From Begonia masoniana (taxonomy: Eukaryota; Streptophyta; Magnoliopsida; Cucurbitales; Begoniaceae): a DNA stretch of 64,000 bases. Numbering within the stretch: the first letter of the stretch is position 1; each line of letters opens with the position of its first letter. The position numbers were made by a program, and so were the translations under genes. Below the pieces are notes generated by a model. The model was given only the letters and a program-made list of their open reading frames with translations, searched no databases and was not told where the DNA came from. Shown here piece after piece: positions 36,776 through 49,105 of the stretch. The stretch lies in the NCBI GenBank assembly GCA_022432975.1, contig CM039511.1:47626902-47690901 (forward strand). Direction: 5' to 3'.

Positions 36776-36815
36776 TTAAATTTTGTGGACAAAATTCTGA
36801 ATAAGGAGTGTAGAA

Positions 36816-39382
36816 TGTAATATCCGGTTTGTACGGACCTTTGATTATATTATTATTATATTATTAGTGGCATTTTTGGTAAATATATCAAATCAGGTCC
36901 GTTTCACAAAAAGAAAGCGTCATTACGATTCTAACGAATAATAAGAATTTTAAGGAATTTACGGAAATTTTCGGAGATCAAACACTATATTCCGAGTAAA
37001 TACGCTTTTCGTAATGTAAGAGACATTCTCGTAAAAATAGCAAACGAGGTCCAAATTGCGAACGGACGGTTTTAATAAATCCCAAATAGTAAGTTGGACT
37101 TGTCGGTGAAATAAGGAAATTTGGTGAACCCAAATCGTTGAACGATTAACGAAACGAAGGACGAAACTAATATATAAAACTTTAGAAGGGCAAAATGGTC
37201 ATTTTAAGAAATCAATTTCATTATAAAGCAATTGCCTTAAACGATTTTCATTATCTGAAAATCGTTTTCCAGAGAACAAAGTTCTCTTTCTCCTCTGCGA
37301 CTTCTCCTCTCTGCCGCCGGCGTGTTTCCTCCGTTCCGACTCCGTTCAAGCTCTGTTTCTCCTCCGTCCTTCACGTTTTCTTCCTCTCTCGCAACCCTCG
37401 GTATGTAGCTTCGGTCTCTGAGCATTTATTTTGAGTTTCGGTCCGATTAGAGTTAGGGTTTTCAGTTAGGGTTTTGATAAAAATGTCGAATTAGGGCTCG
37501 TAATTAATAGATTAGCCGTAATTATGTATATGTTGAACATATTGGACGTTATTGGACGAAGAAAAGTCAATTTGCGAAAAAGTTATAAATTGGTAAAATG
37601 TCGAGTTTTTAGAAAAAACTCGTAATTAGAGATTTCGGATTATAAAGCTTTAATTGACGTTCGCAATACTCTAAATAGCTAAGTGGAGAATTTAGGAGAA
37701 TTCGTTAGTTAAGGATTTTTGTAATTTGGACGTTTATAAGTTAAATTGGGTTTAACGACAAATATCGTGTTTTACCTCAGACACGCGACTCCAGTGGACG
37801 AAGCTTGAGATCCAGCGCACTCAAGGTAAGTTCTCGTGACTTGCTTGACTGAAAGGTCTACACCATACTTCGTCGTCGTATCAAGGATCCTTGAGGGTTC
37901 CTTGTTTTACGTTGTTTAGGTTGGGTAGTTAGGTTAATTGTTTATAGGTTATGTTATATTGTCTGCTGATATGAACTGTTTGTTTACTTTCCACTGATAT
38001 GAACTGTTCATGCATCACGGTTTTCGAAAGTCATGAAAAGGAATTTCTGCACGTGTTTTTAAGAAAAGGAACGTATATCTGAAATGAAATCTGTAACGAA
38101 ATCTGAATGAATAAACGTAATCTGTCTGTTTCTGGTCACGCGGGATGGGGCTCAGGCACGGCTGTGCGTGTTGCAAGCGTGTACCCCCCCTCTCTAGGTG
38201 GAAAGGGTAGTCCGACCGCTGGATGGGCCCTCTCCGCTTAGTGGGTAGAGGTTTCGGTGACAATTCTGTCTGTCTGTGACGTAATGAATCTGTAATCTGT
38301 AATTCTGTATCTATAATCTGAATCTGAGCATGATTTCTGAATGGCATACGCACGCATGCATCTGCATTTACGTAGCTTACTGAGATTTCAATATCTCATA
38401 TGTGTCTGTATGGTGTAGGTGATCTGCTAGGTGACGTAGATCCAGGTGAGGACGACGTTCCTCCTCCTGATGTCGGAGGCAGTTGATGGATGATGCTCGT
38501 GGGAGTGCGCTGAGTAGTCGAGGCGCGATATGACCCGTGGGGATGTATGTATGGACTCTGGGGTTATTTTGGGGTGTTTTGATCTGATAATTGTATAGAA
38601 TATTTAGGTTGTTTGGATCTGGATAGGGGTTAGATAACGTTTTGGTAATTGTATGTAAAATGTTTTGGTATAAACTGTTTTGATAACGTTATGAAATGTT
38701 TTGGTTTAAATGTTTAAGTTAAATGAAAATGTTTTGAAATGTTGTTTGTAGGTTGTTACGGATAGCTCGGTTTTTAGAGCTATCCACGCAGTTGGACTTC
38801 GCCAAGTCCGCCGCCATACTATCGAGTTTAGAACACGTTTATGAGGGATTGAATTCGTGAATTGATTGTGAATAGTGATGAGTAAAATGAATGGGATGTT
38901 AAAATATGTATATTTGCTCTCTGGAATTGGATTCCAGAGAGGTGTTGTGTGAATATTTGCTCTCTGGAAACCGGATTCCAGAGAGCGAAGTCGCTGCTGT
39001 GTGCAACGAAGTCGCTGCACACATTGCAGCGACCAGCGCCTGGTCGCTGCTGTGTGCAGCGACTGGTCGCTGCACACAATGCAGCGACCAGCGCCTGGTC
39101 GCTGCATAGGGCAGCGACCGTGCGCTGCCCCATTCACGAGGGCAGAATTCCGATTCTGCCCTCCCTTCTTTTGATTGTTTTAATTGTTTAATAATTAAAT
39201 GCTTTAAGCTTTATTTAATTATTAAACGTTTTGTTTTAAATGTTTTAGAGGTCCGATTTCAATTCCGTTTTAAATTCTGATTGAGTTTCCGCTTAAGTAT
39301 AAGTTTAATGTAAAAAAAAAAAAAATAATAATAATAATAATAATAATACGGGAAATACGGGTACGGAACTAGGGGTGTTACA
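36816..39382 (+). repeat. 3' LTR of element 3 (2567 bp)
   Basis: Collinear with the 5' LTR. Micro-exon 37781-37825 and second intron 37826-38418 have the same lengths as in the 5' copy (45 and 593). An AAT microsatellite at about 39317-39349 differs in length from the 5' copy. Confidence 0.95.
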
Positions 39383-40937
39383 TTCTTCCTAATTGTGGCA
39401 ATCTTATCTGACATCTGCTGCAAAATATCTGGTCCTAGGAGTTTTGCTTCACCAACTTCATCCCAATATAAAGGTGATCTACATTTTCTGCCATACAGTG
39501 CTTCATACGGTGCCATACCGATGGTGGAATGGTAACTATTGTTGTAGGAGAATTCAACCAAGGGCAGATGTCGGCTCCAAGAGGTCTGGAAATCTAGCAC
39601 ACATGCTCTCAACATATCCTCGAGTATCTGAATAGTCCTCTCAGATTGTTCATCAGTCTGCGGGTGGAAAGTGGTGCTAAAGGATAACTTGTACCTAGTG
39701 TGCCTTGTAAACTTTTCCAAAAGCATGAGGTGAACCTGGGATCAAGATCGGAGACAATAGACACTGGAATACCATGTAATCTGATGATTTCCTGAACATA
39801 TAGATTAGCTAGCTGGTCCATCGCGTAGGTTGTCCTTACTGGTAGGAAATGAGCTGACTTCGTCATTCTTTCAATTACAACCCAAATAATATCATGACCT
39901 TTAGTTGTCTTAGGCAGTCCCACAACAAAATCCATGGCGATGTGTTCCCACTTCCATTCGGGGATCAGTAAGGGTTGAAGGGTACCCCCTGGACGTTGAT
40001 GTTTTGCCTTAACTTGTTGGCAAACCAAACATGATTCCACATATTTGGCAACGTCCCTCTTCAAGTTTGGCCACCAGTAAACTAACTTCAAGTCTCGATA
40101 CATCTTGGTGCTACCAGGATGTACAGAAAAGGGAGATGAGTGTGCCTCGGCCAAGATCAATTTACGTAATTCTCCATCACATGGAATGTACCATCGATTT
40201 CTAAATCTTAGAATACCATCCTTGGAGAGACTAAACTCAGAGGAGGCTTCTTTCAACTTACTCATCATGCTGTTATTTTCCTTTGAATCCTTTTGCTGTG
40301 CCTCTTTGATTCTATCCATGATAGTTGGTCTAATAGTAACATTAGAAAGTAAGGTTGACAACTCTGAAACCATCTCCAACTTGAACTTCTGAACTTCTGC
40401 CCTCAAAGGCATAGACATGGTCGACATTGCTAGCTGCATTGTCATCGACATCCTACTCAATGCGTCAGCTACAGCGTTAGCCTTACCCGGGTGATACTTG
40501 ATCTCAAAGTCGTAATCCTTAACAAACTCCAACCAACGTCTTTGCCTCATATTCAATTCCTTTTGAGTGAAAATGTACCTCAGGCTTTTATGGTCAGAAA
40601 ACACCTCACACTATTGACCATACAAATAATGTCTCCAAATATTCAAAGCAAAAACAACTGCGGCCAATTCTAGATCATGAGTGGGGTAATTCTTCTCATA
40701 ACTCTTCAGCTGTCTGGAGGCATACGCTACAACATTGCCTTCTTGCATCAAAACACACCCCAGACCAACTTTAGATGCATCACAGTAAACAATAAACTTT
40801 CCTTCTTCGGTTGGGAGAGTCAATAGAAGGGCTGTCGTCAACTTCAGCTTAAGTGTCTGGAAGCTATCTTCACAAGTTTCAGTCCAAGAGTATTTGGTGT
40901 CCTTCTTTGTTAAATTAGTTAAAGGCTTAGCTATCAT
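39383..40937 (-). pseudogene. RT end, RNase H and integrase core of element M
   Basis: Minus strand from 40937: [10 protein letters not shown], RNase H ([16 protein letters not shown]), a stop at about 40613 (GQ-stop-CEVFSD), [19 protein letters not shown], the integrase zinc region ([16 protein letters not shown]), MDFVVGLP and SDLDPRFT. A frameshift near 39720 leads into [20 protein letters not shown] and the WDEVGEAKLLGPDILQQM segment. It ends at the element 3 LTR (39382) and continues at 29582. SDLDPRF replaces the usual SDRDPRF. Confidence 0.88.
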
Positions 40938-43568
40938 TGTAACACCCGACAACTTCAACCAGGTGACTTCCTAACTGAATTAATGGCCATGATTATTCAA
41001 TCTTCACGGTTTAGAATTTTATGCCAAGCTTAATTAATTACATGTGGATTTAAACTAGGTTGAGTGGCAAAGTAGTAATAATGGAGGATTGAGACTAGTA
41101 TTTAAAGAAAAAGGAAAGGATTCAAACCTCATTTAAACCACTATAGCCATCATCTCCTACTCTCGGCGATTTCCCCTCCCGAGCTCTCGCTCTCTGTCAG
41201 CTGGAAATCCCTCTTTCGACAATCGGTTTCCTTGCTGCTTCTCGGCTACTTTGTGCTCGAGGTACGAGTTTGGCAATGTAGCTATCTTTTAGTCGTTAAG
41301 CTCTGTTTTCTGCTATGTGTTGAAGTTCTGGGTTCTTCAATGGCCGAGTATTAGTAAGGGTATTTTAAAATCTGAAAGTGGTAATGTCATTTTGAATCGA
41401 TTTTGGACATTAAACAACCAACCCTGAGTTATCGCTAATCGAATCTGTCTGTTTTGGGTTTTGGATTTCAAGCTGCACAGAAAACTATACTAAGGATTCG
41501 AGAATGACTATAGCTATTAGATCCTAGGATGACTTGTGATTAGAACTAATAGGATTTTGTTTTAACTACTGCAATGTAAATATTTTAGGTGAAGAAGTTT
41601 GAAGAGAAAGGAGCTCAAATTGCTAAGGAGACCAGGTAAGTGAATGTACAGGTTCCTCGGTCATTAGAACCCTACATTAAAGGATGTTAGGTAGAAACTC
41701 ATACGATGATTAGTAGTTCCCTTATGTTACTGTCTAATATTTATGTTGATGATTAGTTCAATGGTAAGGTTTTATGTTAGATAGTGCTCTGTCTGTAGCT
41801 TGATGATTTAGGAATTTCCATGTACATGCATCATGACTATTTTATGCATATGAAAATATTTTAAGAGCATGTTTTCCTCATGAATAAAGTAAGAAGATAA
41901 AACTTATGCAACGTGGACTAAGTGAGGGTTGGGGGCGGTTCGGCGTATGTCACAGTCCAAAAGAGGGACTTATGAATACGACCCACAGTAGGGACCAAGA
42001 TCAAACTCACTGTCGAACCCCCTTTACTGGCACATATCCTCTCTTAATCCACACAACTTAAATGAAGAATATGATCAATGATTATGAATGATAAATACGA
42101 TCCATAACTATGAATGATGATTACGAGCAAAGATATGAATGAGAAAAAGAAAAAGAGACTTATGAGTATGTGATTTCCCGAATTTTGCATTCATGCATCC
42201 ATGTTAGTGTTGCATTCCTTACTAAGCATTAGGCTTATAGTTAAACCTTATGATGTAGGTGAAGAGCTAACAGGTGAGGATTTCCAGTCCAGAGATGATG
42301 TTTAAAGCTGGTTGCTGAAGGATGCTCCGTATGACAGTGCAAGGATGGGCAGGCGATTAAGTCCCCTGGTTATGCTCATAGTATGTCAGTGAAGTTTATG
42401 ATAAACAGATGTCTAAGTAGAATAGAATTTCTTATAACCATGAGATTTATATTTGAATGATTAGACTTAAGAGTCTGATGATGATTTTAAAGATTATTGA
42501 ATGGTTTGTTTTGCTTAAGCATTCCACTATGCGTATTTTGGATGAGTTTACGATTCTTACTCATTGAGGTTTATAGTTACTAAGTTAAGATTCGGGTGAG
42601 TTGTGGTATTTTCTATTTGATGAAGTTGTTTGATGATTATAGTGTTTTCTTGCCGTGTGATAGAAGCTGGATAAGGCCATCATCCGGCTGACATCATCGG
42701 CAGATGTAGAGTGTTTAAGCCATCGGATGATGAAAGTGCTGTTTTGTTGTCTAGCGATCGGCAGATGTAGAGTGTTTAAGCCATCGGATGATGAAAGTGC
42801 TATTTTGTCGTCTAGCGATCGGCAGATGTAGAGGGTTTAAGCTATCGGAAGAATCAAGCACAATTTGTTGTCTAGTTACCGGATGATGTGAGGGTTATCT
42901 TGTCGTTTAGTGACCGGGTCATGTTTTAATTATTCACGTGAGGAGCACATGTTCACCGGATGATGTCCCCTTATTTCTTCGGATGATGAAAGTGCTATTT
43001 TGTTGTCTAGCGATCGGCAGATGTAGAGTGTTTAAGCCATCGGATGATGAAAGTGCTATTTTGTCGTCTAGCGATCGGCAGATGTAGAGCGTTTAAGCTA
43101 TCAGAAGATGTAAGCATAGTTTGTCATCTAGTTACTAGATGATGTGAGGGTTATCTTGTCGTTTAGTGACCGGGTCATGTTTTAATTATTCACGTGAGGA
43201 GCACATGTTCACCGGATGATGTCCCCTTATTTCATCCGATGATGTAGATAGTTTCTTCACCGGATGGTAGAAACATGGTTTTGTCGTCTAGTGACCGGTA
43301 GATGTGGTTTATTCCTCTATCAGCAGATGCAGTCTAAAGGTTTAAGTTTCCCTTCACCAGCCGATACACATTGCACTGCCCGCCGGCAGATGTGTAATGT
43401 TTTCCTTTGCCAAATGAGGCCTAGTGAATCGCGTATGACATCTTGAGCTAAATTATGTTTCAAAAAAAAAATAAAATACATTACTAATAATGAATAATGT
43501 GTGAGTAATAAGAATTAAATGATTAAGAAAGATATGGATTATGTGACGATCTCTCTGGGGTCGTTACA
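40938..43568 (+). mobile_element. Solo LTR (2631 bp) in element M RT, target duplication ATCAT
   Basis: TGTAACACCCGAC...GGGTCGTTACA flanked by ATCAT at 40933-40937 and 43569-43573. Same family as the element M LTR. Leader module: first donor at 41262, TTTTAG acceptor ending 41588, 47-nt micro-exon 41589-41635, donor GTAAGT 41636, CATGCATCATG near 41826, stem TGGACTAAGTGAGG (41914) with CCTCTCTTAATCCA (ending 42051), acceptor TGATGTAG ending 42258. Formed by LTR-LTR recombination of an inserted element. Confidence 0.94.
42660..43240 (+). repeat. Compound tandem repeat of CATCGGATGATG / GATCGGCAGATG units
   Basis: About 60-bp units (GATGAAAGTGCTATTTTGTC, TCTAGCGATCGGCAGATGTA, GAGTGTTTAAGCCATCGG) lie inside a larger roughly 250-bp duplication (about 42720-42965 and 42980-43220). 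Related to the TGACGTCA minisatellites of the other LTRs. Confidence 0.88.
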
Positions 43569-43573
43569 ATCAT

Positions 43574-45185
43574 AGAGAATCCCTTATTGAACTTTCTATA
43601 ATAACCTGCCAGACCAAGGAAACTACGGACTTCACTAACATTCCTTGGCTGTGGCCAGTTGTTAACAGCCTGAATCTTGGTCGGATCTACTGATATGCCC
43701 TCAGCAGAAATGACATGGCCTAAGAAATGGACCTTATCCAGCCAGAACTCACATTTTGACAACTTGGCATAGAGTTGTTGCTGTCTTAATGTCGTTAAAA
43801 CCACTCTTAAATGCTCTGCATGGTCAGTTTCAGTCCGTGAGTAAATTAAAATATCGTCTATGAACACAATTACAAACTTGTCTAAGTACTCTCGGAACAC
43901 CCGATTCATCAAATCCATAAAAGCTGCAGGCGCATTTGTCAATCCAAACAACATTACAAGAAATTCATAGTGTCCATAGCGGGTTCTGAAGGCTGTCTTT
44001 GGTATATCTCCCTCTTTAACCTTCAGTTGGTAATAACCCGAACGTAAGTCAATCTTTGAAAACACCTTAGCTCCTTATAGTTGGTCAAACAGATCATCAA
44101 ATCGAGGTAAAGGGTATTTATTCTTAATTGTCAACGAGTTTAGCTCTCTGTAGTCTATGCACATTCTAAGAGAACCATCTTTCTTCTTAACGAATAAAAC
44201 AGGTGCACCCCAGGGAGAACTACTAGGGCGTATAAATCCCTTGTCTACTAATTCCTGTAGTTAGAATTTTAATTCCTTCAACTCAACAGGTGCCTTGCGG
44301 TAGGGGTTCTTAGACACAGGTAATGCCTCGGGGTATGTATCAATTACAAACTCAATTTCTCTATCCGGTGGCAACCCGGGCAAGTCATCCAAGAATGCCT
44401 CTGGAAACTCTCGGACTATAGGAATATCTTGCAGTTCTATCATACTTTTCACCCGATCATCAATTATACTAGCTAGAAAACTCTCACAACCCTCTTTCAA
44501 CAATCGCTGGGCTTCTAGTGAGGATACAATCTGCATTTTACTTATCTTAGGAATAGCTTGGAAGAAATATCGATCGCTATTCGGGGGTCAGAACTCAACT
44601 AATCCAGACCTACAATTTATCGTGGAATGATGTCTGAATAACCAATCCATTCCTAGTATAACTTCATATCTCTTCATGCCAATTACGATCAATTCTACAT
44701 ACAACTTCTTATCTCCTAGGGTCGCAATATCACCTTTTACTACCTGTTCTGAATGTAAAGACTTCCCTGACGGTAACATAGCACTAAATGACCTCTCGGC
44801 TGGCAAGGGTTCTAAATTATGCTTACGTACAAACAAGGTTGCCACAAACGAGTGAGTGGCTCCCGTATCTATAAGTGTATAAGCAGAAATACCACAGATC
44901 GTAATCGTACCTGTTATGACTGTATGTGGCACTGCATCCTCATCTTCCATCAAGGCATAGACCCTAGGTGCCACCCTCGCTCTATTCGGGTCCAGCGGCA
45001 TGGGGCAGTCCCTGACAATGTGTCCAACCTTATCACATCTATAACAACGGCGAGAATGTAACTTGCATTCGCCGGGGTGGTTCTTCTGACAGGTAGGGCA
45101 TAGGGGAGCTAGTGGTCGTTTCCCTTTTCCCTGGTCATCGTTCTGATTGAAAGGTCTCTTCACACCTTTCTGCTGTTGCTGATAC
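43574..45185 (-). pseudogene. Gag C-terminus, protease and RT of element M
   Basis: Minus strand from 45185: YQQQQKGVKRPF, CCHC knuckle CYRCDKVGHIVRDC, protease [11 protein letters not shown] (near 44870), GMDWLFRHHSTINCRSG, a stop, [15 protein letters not shown], a stop after ELKF (44261), then RT with [23 protein letters not shown] and FIDDILIY. It ends at the ATCAT target site of the solo LTR. Its gag N-terminus continues beyond the solo LTR at 45186-47990. Confidence 0.88.
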
Positions 45186-47990
45186 TGTAACACTCGAGTT
45201 TTTCGGGTTTCCGCTCCAAGGCTATTTTGGTAAATAAGTAAATTAGGTCCGTTTTGCAAGCGGATAGTTTTATTAGGACCTTAGAAATTTACGGGAATTT
45301 GTAGAAGAATAAGTGAAATTTTAGAAACCCAAATCGAGAAGAGTAATGCTAAGGTTCCCGTTTTAGCCTTTTAATATATTAATTCGTAAAAATAGCAAAA
45401 TAAGTCCGCTTTGGGAATGGTGAGTTTTGTTAGAACTCTAATATTAAATTGGAATATTTGGAGAAATAAGGAAATTGCAGAAAAACTGAATTGATAGACT
45501 AATTAAAGAATTAAGCATAGAATTGAGTTAAGGGTATTTAAGTAAATTAAAAAGTAAAGATTTTATAATTTTATAAAAATCAATTTTTATAAAATTGGAA
45601 TGGCTTCACGATGAAGCCATTCCCTTGCGAGCCCGACGCCGAGAGAGAGAAAGGGAGACGTGCGCGACCCTCCGACGGCGACCACAGCTCCGACCACCGT
45701 TCAGACGTGCCGACGCCGGCGAGCTGAACCAGAGCTCGGTTCGGCCTTCTCCGCGCCAGACCCGACCGAAAACAGGTTGAGTTTTCTTCCCTGTTTTCGT
45801 TCTGTTCATGGCCGGCGGTGGCAAGCTCGATTGAGCTCCGTCCACCGGCCCTTTTTGGTTGCTTTTAGCATCAATTGGCCGAGCTCGGTGCTGGCATGGA
45901 TTGCCGAGCAATGAGGAGCTCGGATTTGGGGAAAAATCGTGGGGCTAGGTTTTGGGATTTCGGGTTTTCTGAATTGGAACTCCGATTTTAGGTTAGTTTA
46001 TGTTAATTGGATGTTAGAAGGATAGATTAGTGAGGAATTGAGAGAGTTTTGATAAAAAATTGAAAAAGTGAAAATTTTGGGTAAAAAGGGGCAGTTCGGG
46101 TTTTTGATAAATTGACCTAGCTCCGGTCGTTAGTTTTGAAATTCCTTTTGGCAGATTAAAATAGGTTATTAGAGGAGTACGTGGCCGCTGGAATCGTTCG
46201 ATTCCGATAACCGACGCAAAAGTTACGCGCGTTCGAAGTTTTAGGTCGGTTTTTGACCAAACCCAAATTAGTGGCCGTTTAATTAGGTTTTAGTTAGAAA
46301 TCGATGGTATTGTGCCTTATGTTAATTAGTGAATACATTGGTCGTTATTTAGGTAGATTAAATGAATTGATGATTATTGGTGGATTGAGGTTAAAGTTTG
46401 GATATTGGAGATTATTGGAAAACCATTAATGGAGGTTAAGTAAATTGTGAGCACCACGTGCTCGATGAAATGCCCGAATGGAGAAAGTGAAAGTTTCAAG
46501 AGAAATTGCTTTAGCTAGGAACTTAGTTTAAGTTTGAGATTCGTTTATTTAGAATCGATTTTAATGTCCTTTATTTATGAAATGCTTTAGGTGGAGACGA
46601 CTTTTGGACGGTGCTCGGCTAGCTACGGACGCCAGGTAAGTGGATGTTAGGTTTCCAGCCCTTAAGGCCTTACATTGTGACAACGTTAGGATTTTGTGTC
46701 TTCGATGATGATTTTCTGATTGTGGGGTCGTGATGTGTCGGGTAGCCCAGGTTATTAGTTAATAGTAGTTTGTTAGGTTCTTAGTGATTAAAGCATGTCT
46801 ATGTATGTTATGAATTGTTTGATGATATGTCTATGTATGTCTATGAACTCCTCATGCATCATGTTTATAAAAGGTGCATACGAACTATTTATGAGCATGT
46901 TTTTATGATGAATTGAACGATAATGATTTAAAGATGTTATGTGAAAAGATGAAGTAAAGAACGACCAAGCGAATGATGTATGTTTCTCAAGTGAATGATG
47001 TATGATTCTGACTGTATGTTTCTCACGGGTCTGACTGTATGTTTCTCACGGGTCTGACTGTATGTTTCTCACGGGGCAAGTTATGTGTATGTTCTTACGG
47101 GGCAAGGAAATGGTTCTTACGGGGCAAGGAAATGGTTCTTACGGGGCAAGGAAATGGTTTAACAAAACGAAATGAAATAAACATGTTTTTATGAAAAATC
47201 ACGCATTCATGCATACGTTCTCCATAGAGCATCCTCTTACTAAGCATTAGGCTTACTATTTATGTTGTATGATGTAGGTGACAGGTGTGAAGGTGAGAGT
47301 TCCTCATGATGACAAGGAATAGGTGGTCGATGGGTGGTGCTCGTGGCGATGGGGTGTGTTTTGGCTTGATGATCCGATGGCTTGAATGATGTATGTCGAA
47401 TGATGTGAGTTAGTTTTGTTGGTTAGTAGGTCTACTTGTAAGTTTAATTTGTGAAAGTATCAAAGTGTTTAAGTATGTAGATTAGATGTTTTGGTAGAAA
47501 AAATGTATGAACAGTCGAGTTTTGATGTATATGTAGTAGTAGTAGATTGTTTAGAATGTGGAGTTTAAATTTTAGAATTTTACTGGAACTGTTTGGGTAT
47601 TTTGAACTGTTTGGTTATTTTAAAACATGTAAGGATACGCTCGATTTTTAGAGCGATCCACGCAGTTTGTTTTCTTGAGTATAGGTTATATTAGTGTCGT
47701 GTTTTAATTGATCTTACTTTAATTGTTTTAAATGTTTTATTTGTTTTAAGTTATTAATGGTTTTAGTCTAGTTTTAAATGTTTTAAAAGTCGAAATGTTT
47801 TACGCTCAAATGTTTAATGTTTAAGTCAAAGTTAGTCCCTAAAGGTTGTTAGAGGTGGGTCAATTGTCTAGGTCCGTTTTCTTTAAAGTGTCGAGTAAAA
47901 ATGAAAAAGTTTATGAGAAAATACGAGGGCTTAGGTAATAGTTATGTTACGGCAAGTCCGTGGCGGCCCTACGGGGTTGGGGTCGTCACA
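45186..47990 (+). mobile_element. Solo LTR (2805 bp) in element M gag, target duplication GATAC/GATGC
   Basis: TGTAACACTCGAG...GGGTCGTCACA. Flanks GATAC (45181-45185) and GATGC (47991-47995) are a 5-bp target duplication with one substitution. It has a 45-nt micro-exon 46591-46635 after CTTTAG, donor GTAAGT 46636, CATGCATCATG near 46852, TTACTAAGCATTAGGC and acceptor TGATGTAG/GTGA ending 47277. A different family from the 40938 LTR. A GC-rich early segment (45600-45780) has overlapping open frames that I do not take as genes. Confidence 0.93.
46974..47158 (+). repeat. Short tandem repeats (TGTATGTTTCTCACGGG and GGTTCTTACGGGGCAAGGAAA)
   Basis: Three to four copies of a roughly 23-bp unit are followed by three to four copies of a 23-bp unit. 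They occupy the same intron-2 position as the stem-loop of other LTRs. Confidence 0.92.
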
Positions 47991-48762
47991 GATGCCCCCT
48001 ATTCTGCTGTGGCTGCCAACCCTTGTTCGGTCGTGGTGGTGGTTGAGCCTCTCTTGTAAACTTCTTCGACTGCTCACGTTGTTCTTGTAATGTTACCTCA
48101 ACCTCTTCCAGTTCTAAGGCCTTAGCCGTCACCTAAGAAAACGGCACATTGTGAATTCCCGCAGTCTTTACTCCTCTATACAAGCCTGGTTTTAGTCCAT
48201 GAACAAATTGGTGAATCTTGTCTTCTTCATCATCCACCAGACGGGGCGCAAACCTGGACAAGGCCTCAAACTTACATATATAGTCGGCCACTGAACCGGT
48301 TTGACGCAGTTGCATAAATTCCATCTTCTTGCTAGTCCGAACAGCTCGGCTGAAGTACTTGTCATAGAAGGCAATCTTAAACATTTCCCAAGTCATAGTT
48401 CTTGTATTCACGGTGCTCTGGATCGAGTCCCACCAATGCCTCGCATCCAGTTCCAAGTGGAAGACAGCACACGTGACCTTATCTCCTTCGTCCACCTTTG
48501 CATACTTGAACATGTCCTCCATCTTCCGGACCCATTCCTCAGCATAAACAGGATTCGAAACTTGACCATTAAACGTCGGAGGTCGAAGTCGATGGAAATG
48601 CTCGTCACCATGATCTCGAGCTGCATTAGTGCTAGAATTTCCTTGTTCCTCCCTAGTGGCTACAAGTTGCTCGATCTGTCGGGATTGGCGAATGACTAAC
48701 TCTATTAGTTGGGTGATAGTATTGCTATCCACATTGTCATCTCTCTGTTGGCCTCTTACCAT
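47991..48762 (-). pseudogene. Gag N-terminal part of element M
   Basis: Starts at ATG 48762 (MVRGQQRDDNVDSNTITQL). The readable frame has RLRPPTFNGQ, YAEEWVRKMEDMFKYAKV, a WWDSIQS segment and [20 protein letters not shown] typical of plant chromovirus gag. A stop at about 48133 precedes the VTAKALELEEVE segment. The frame then reaches the Gln-rich region cut by the solo LTR. Confidence 0.9.
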
Positions 48763-48908
48763 CTTGGGGTTCCTAAACAATTAGTCATAAACATAACTTA
48801 ACTTGAGGACATTGCTGAAATCATAAACACTTACAGATATTGGAGTTTGCTCATGTGACGGTCTGTGCTGGAAGGCAGTCTACAGAATCGATTTTAGAAC
48901 CCGATTTT

Positions 48909-48920
48909 GCTTTGATACCA
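48909..48920 (-). other. Primer-binding site of element M
   Basis: The minus strand reads TGGTATCAAAGC, one base off the consensus, four bases from the LTR end at 48925. Confidence 0.88.
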
Positions 48921-48924
48921 TAAT

Positions 48925-49105
48925 TGTCATGCCCCCAATAGGGACGAGACCGATTCATACTTTCTTGGATCATTTTTATCAAGATTACTCTCTATGTATA
49001 TTTTTTTTCTTAAAAAAAACAAAACAATACTCAAGACATGGACATGTCCGAACAAATCTGAACTCTTCAAAAACTCAACATCTACAAAAGGCTGTCGACA
49101 TAAAC
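48925..49105 (-). repeat. 5' LTR of element M, inner part
   Basis: TGTCATGCCCCCAATAGGGA matches the start of the left LTR (20437). It is interrupted after TAAAC (49101-49105) by the LARD element and resumes at 56092. Confidence 0.9.

Larger units (their letters stand above)
29583..39382 (+). mobile_element. Element 3: young, near-complete gypsy (Tekay/Del-like) retrotransposon, 9.8 kb
   Basis: Two LTRs of 2563 and 2567 bp, which I judge by eye to differ by about 1%, enclose a primer site and one gag-pol frame with a single stop. It sits inside the integrase of element M. The flanking bases (TCCTC on the left, TTCTT on the right) are similar but not an exact duplication. By LTR similarity this is the youngest large element in the window. 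The autonomous domain set is complete. Confidence 0.95.

Noticed and set aside
29578..39387. Exact 5-bp target duplication for element 3
   Set aside because: Left flank TCCTC and right flank TTCTT differ at two bases; the insertion is clear from the interrupted integrase, but the duplication is not exact.
45595..45914. GC-rich overlapping open frames (61, 84 and 101 residues) in the 45186 solo LTR
   Set aside because: They occupy the first-exon-like part of the LTR, overlap on both strands, and show no recognisable protein.
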